From: Diplonema papillatum | Taxonomy: Eukaryota; Euglenozoa; Diplonemea; Diplonemida; Diplonemidae | Direction: 5' to 3' | Length of the DNA stretch: 64,000 nt | NCBI GenBank assembly: GCA_030068145.1 | Contig: JAPJBO010000248.1 | Span: 124,001 to 188,000 of the forward strand | In this document: positions 63,600 through 64,000 of the stretch, piece after piece | How positions within the stretch are numbered: position 1 is the first letter of the stretch | Layout: every line of letters starts with the position of its first letter | The notes under the pieces: model-generated | What the model was told of the DNA's origin: nothing | Database searches by the model: none | Seen by the model: only the letters and a program-made list of their open reading frames with translations | Made by a program: the position numbers and the translations under genes

Positions 63600-64000
63600 G
63601 ATTGCGCCGAGTTTAGACCCGACGAGTAGGTGGGCAGGTGATCAGGTGGACGTAAAGGTGCATCACACGTTCACTTTGCCAAGCAACGGCGAAACAGAAC
63701 GGCGGCTCCATACATGGAGGGGTCGTTGCGGGACGTGTACAGATCTTCGAGCTCCCTGTCCTTTCTGGGCCGGAAGGGTACCTGGAAAACATCCAAAGGT
63801 CCGGAAAACTTGCGCTAGATCGGTTCAGGTTTCTTCAACCCGCCGAACCGTCGGGGACCACTGGGGGGGACCACACGAAGGACCTACTTTTTTGGACCCA
63901 CTCTGGCCAAGCGGGCCCGTTTAAAATCCAACCGCAACCGAGCGACGCCAACCGAAAATACTCGACGTAGCTGCTTCGACTCCGAATGGAAGGGGGGAAA
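63600..64000. other. Right edge, start of a family B copy
   Basis: From 63,958 to the window end the sequence is the first about 43 bp of family B (AAATACTCGACGTAGCTGCT). The 350 bp before it are unassigned. Confidence 0.6.

Overview
The window is nuclear DNA of a GC-rich eukaryote, most likely a single-celled alga or other protist; I cannot name the species. Coding segments are bounded by GT-AG introns, very often with a GTATG donor. Coding DNA is GC-rich while the spacers are a patchwork of short dispersed repeats, minisatellites and homopolymers. UAA, UAG and UGA all act as stops. Every cellular gene I could build from splice phase and homology lies on the minus strand, so transcription appears to run right to left. 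Plus-strand coding appears only inside mobile elements.

Layout, right to left (transcription order). 61.4-56.3 kb: a complete three-exon secreted GH78 alpha-L-rhamnosidase. 54.9-53.6 kb: a calpain-type cysteine protease with its Cys/His/Asn triad. 52.1-50.0 kb: a DNA-transposon-like element with inverted ends, a 4-bp target duplication and a frameshifted OTU-protease frame. 49.9-47.4 kb: five consecutive exons of an unrecognised protein. 46.8-44.9 kb: exon fragments of one or more unknown genes. 43.8-42.0 kb: a proline/arginine-rich unknown protein with a duplicated first exon. 41.2-38.9 kb: a TRPV-like ankyrin cation channel. 37.3-33.7 kb: a large low-complexity protein with a coiled-coil start. 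32.7-27.1 kb and 23.1-19.1 kb: two tandem paralogues coding for a membrane-anchored protein with a fascin-like beta-trefoil and a glycosyltransferase-like domain. Between the paralogues sits a foldback (palindromic) element with two converging Gln/His-rich frames. 15.1-10.6 kb: an intact 1,485-codon Penelope-like retroelement. 9.6-8.1 kb: a PX-domain protein. 7.2-6.8 kb: an Hsp20-like domain. The leftmost 6.6 kb and rightmost 2.6 kb are repeats.

The most notable item is the Penelope-like element. One uninterrupted protein carries an N-terminal GIY-YIG endonuclease, a reverse transcriptase, a full C-terminal ubiquitin-specific protease (USP) domain with Cys box, Zn-finger cysteines and His box, and a final CCHC finger. 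I know of no described Penelope-like element with a USP domain. Two genome-wide habits also stand out. First, short dispersed repeats with oligo(A) ends lie 8-40 nt from 5' splice sites, as expected of introner-like elements. Second, the 3'-terminal coding end of gene after gene is duplicated one to several times just downstream of its stop codon.
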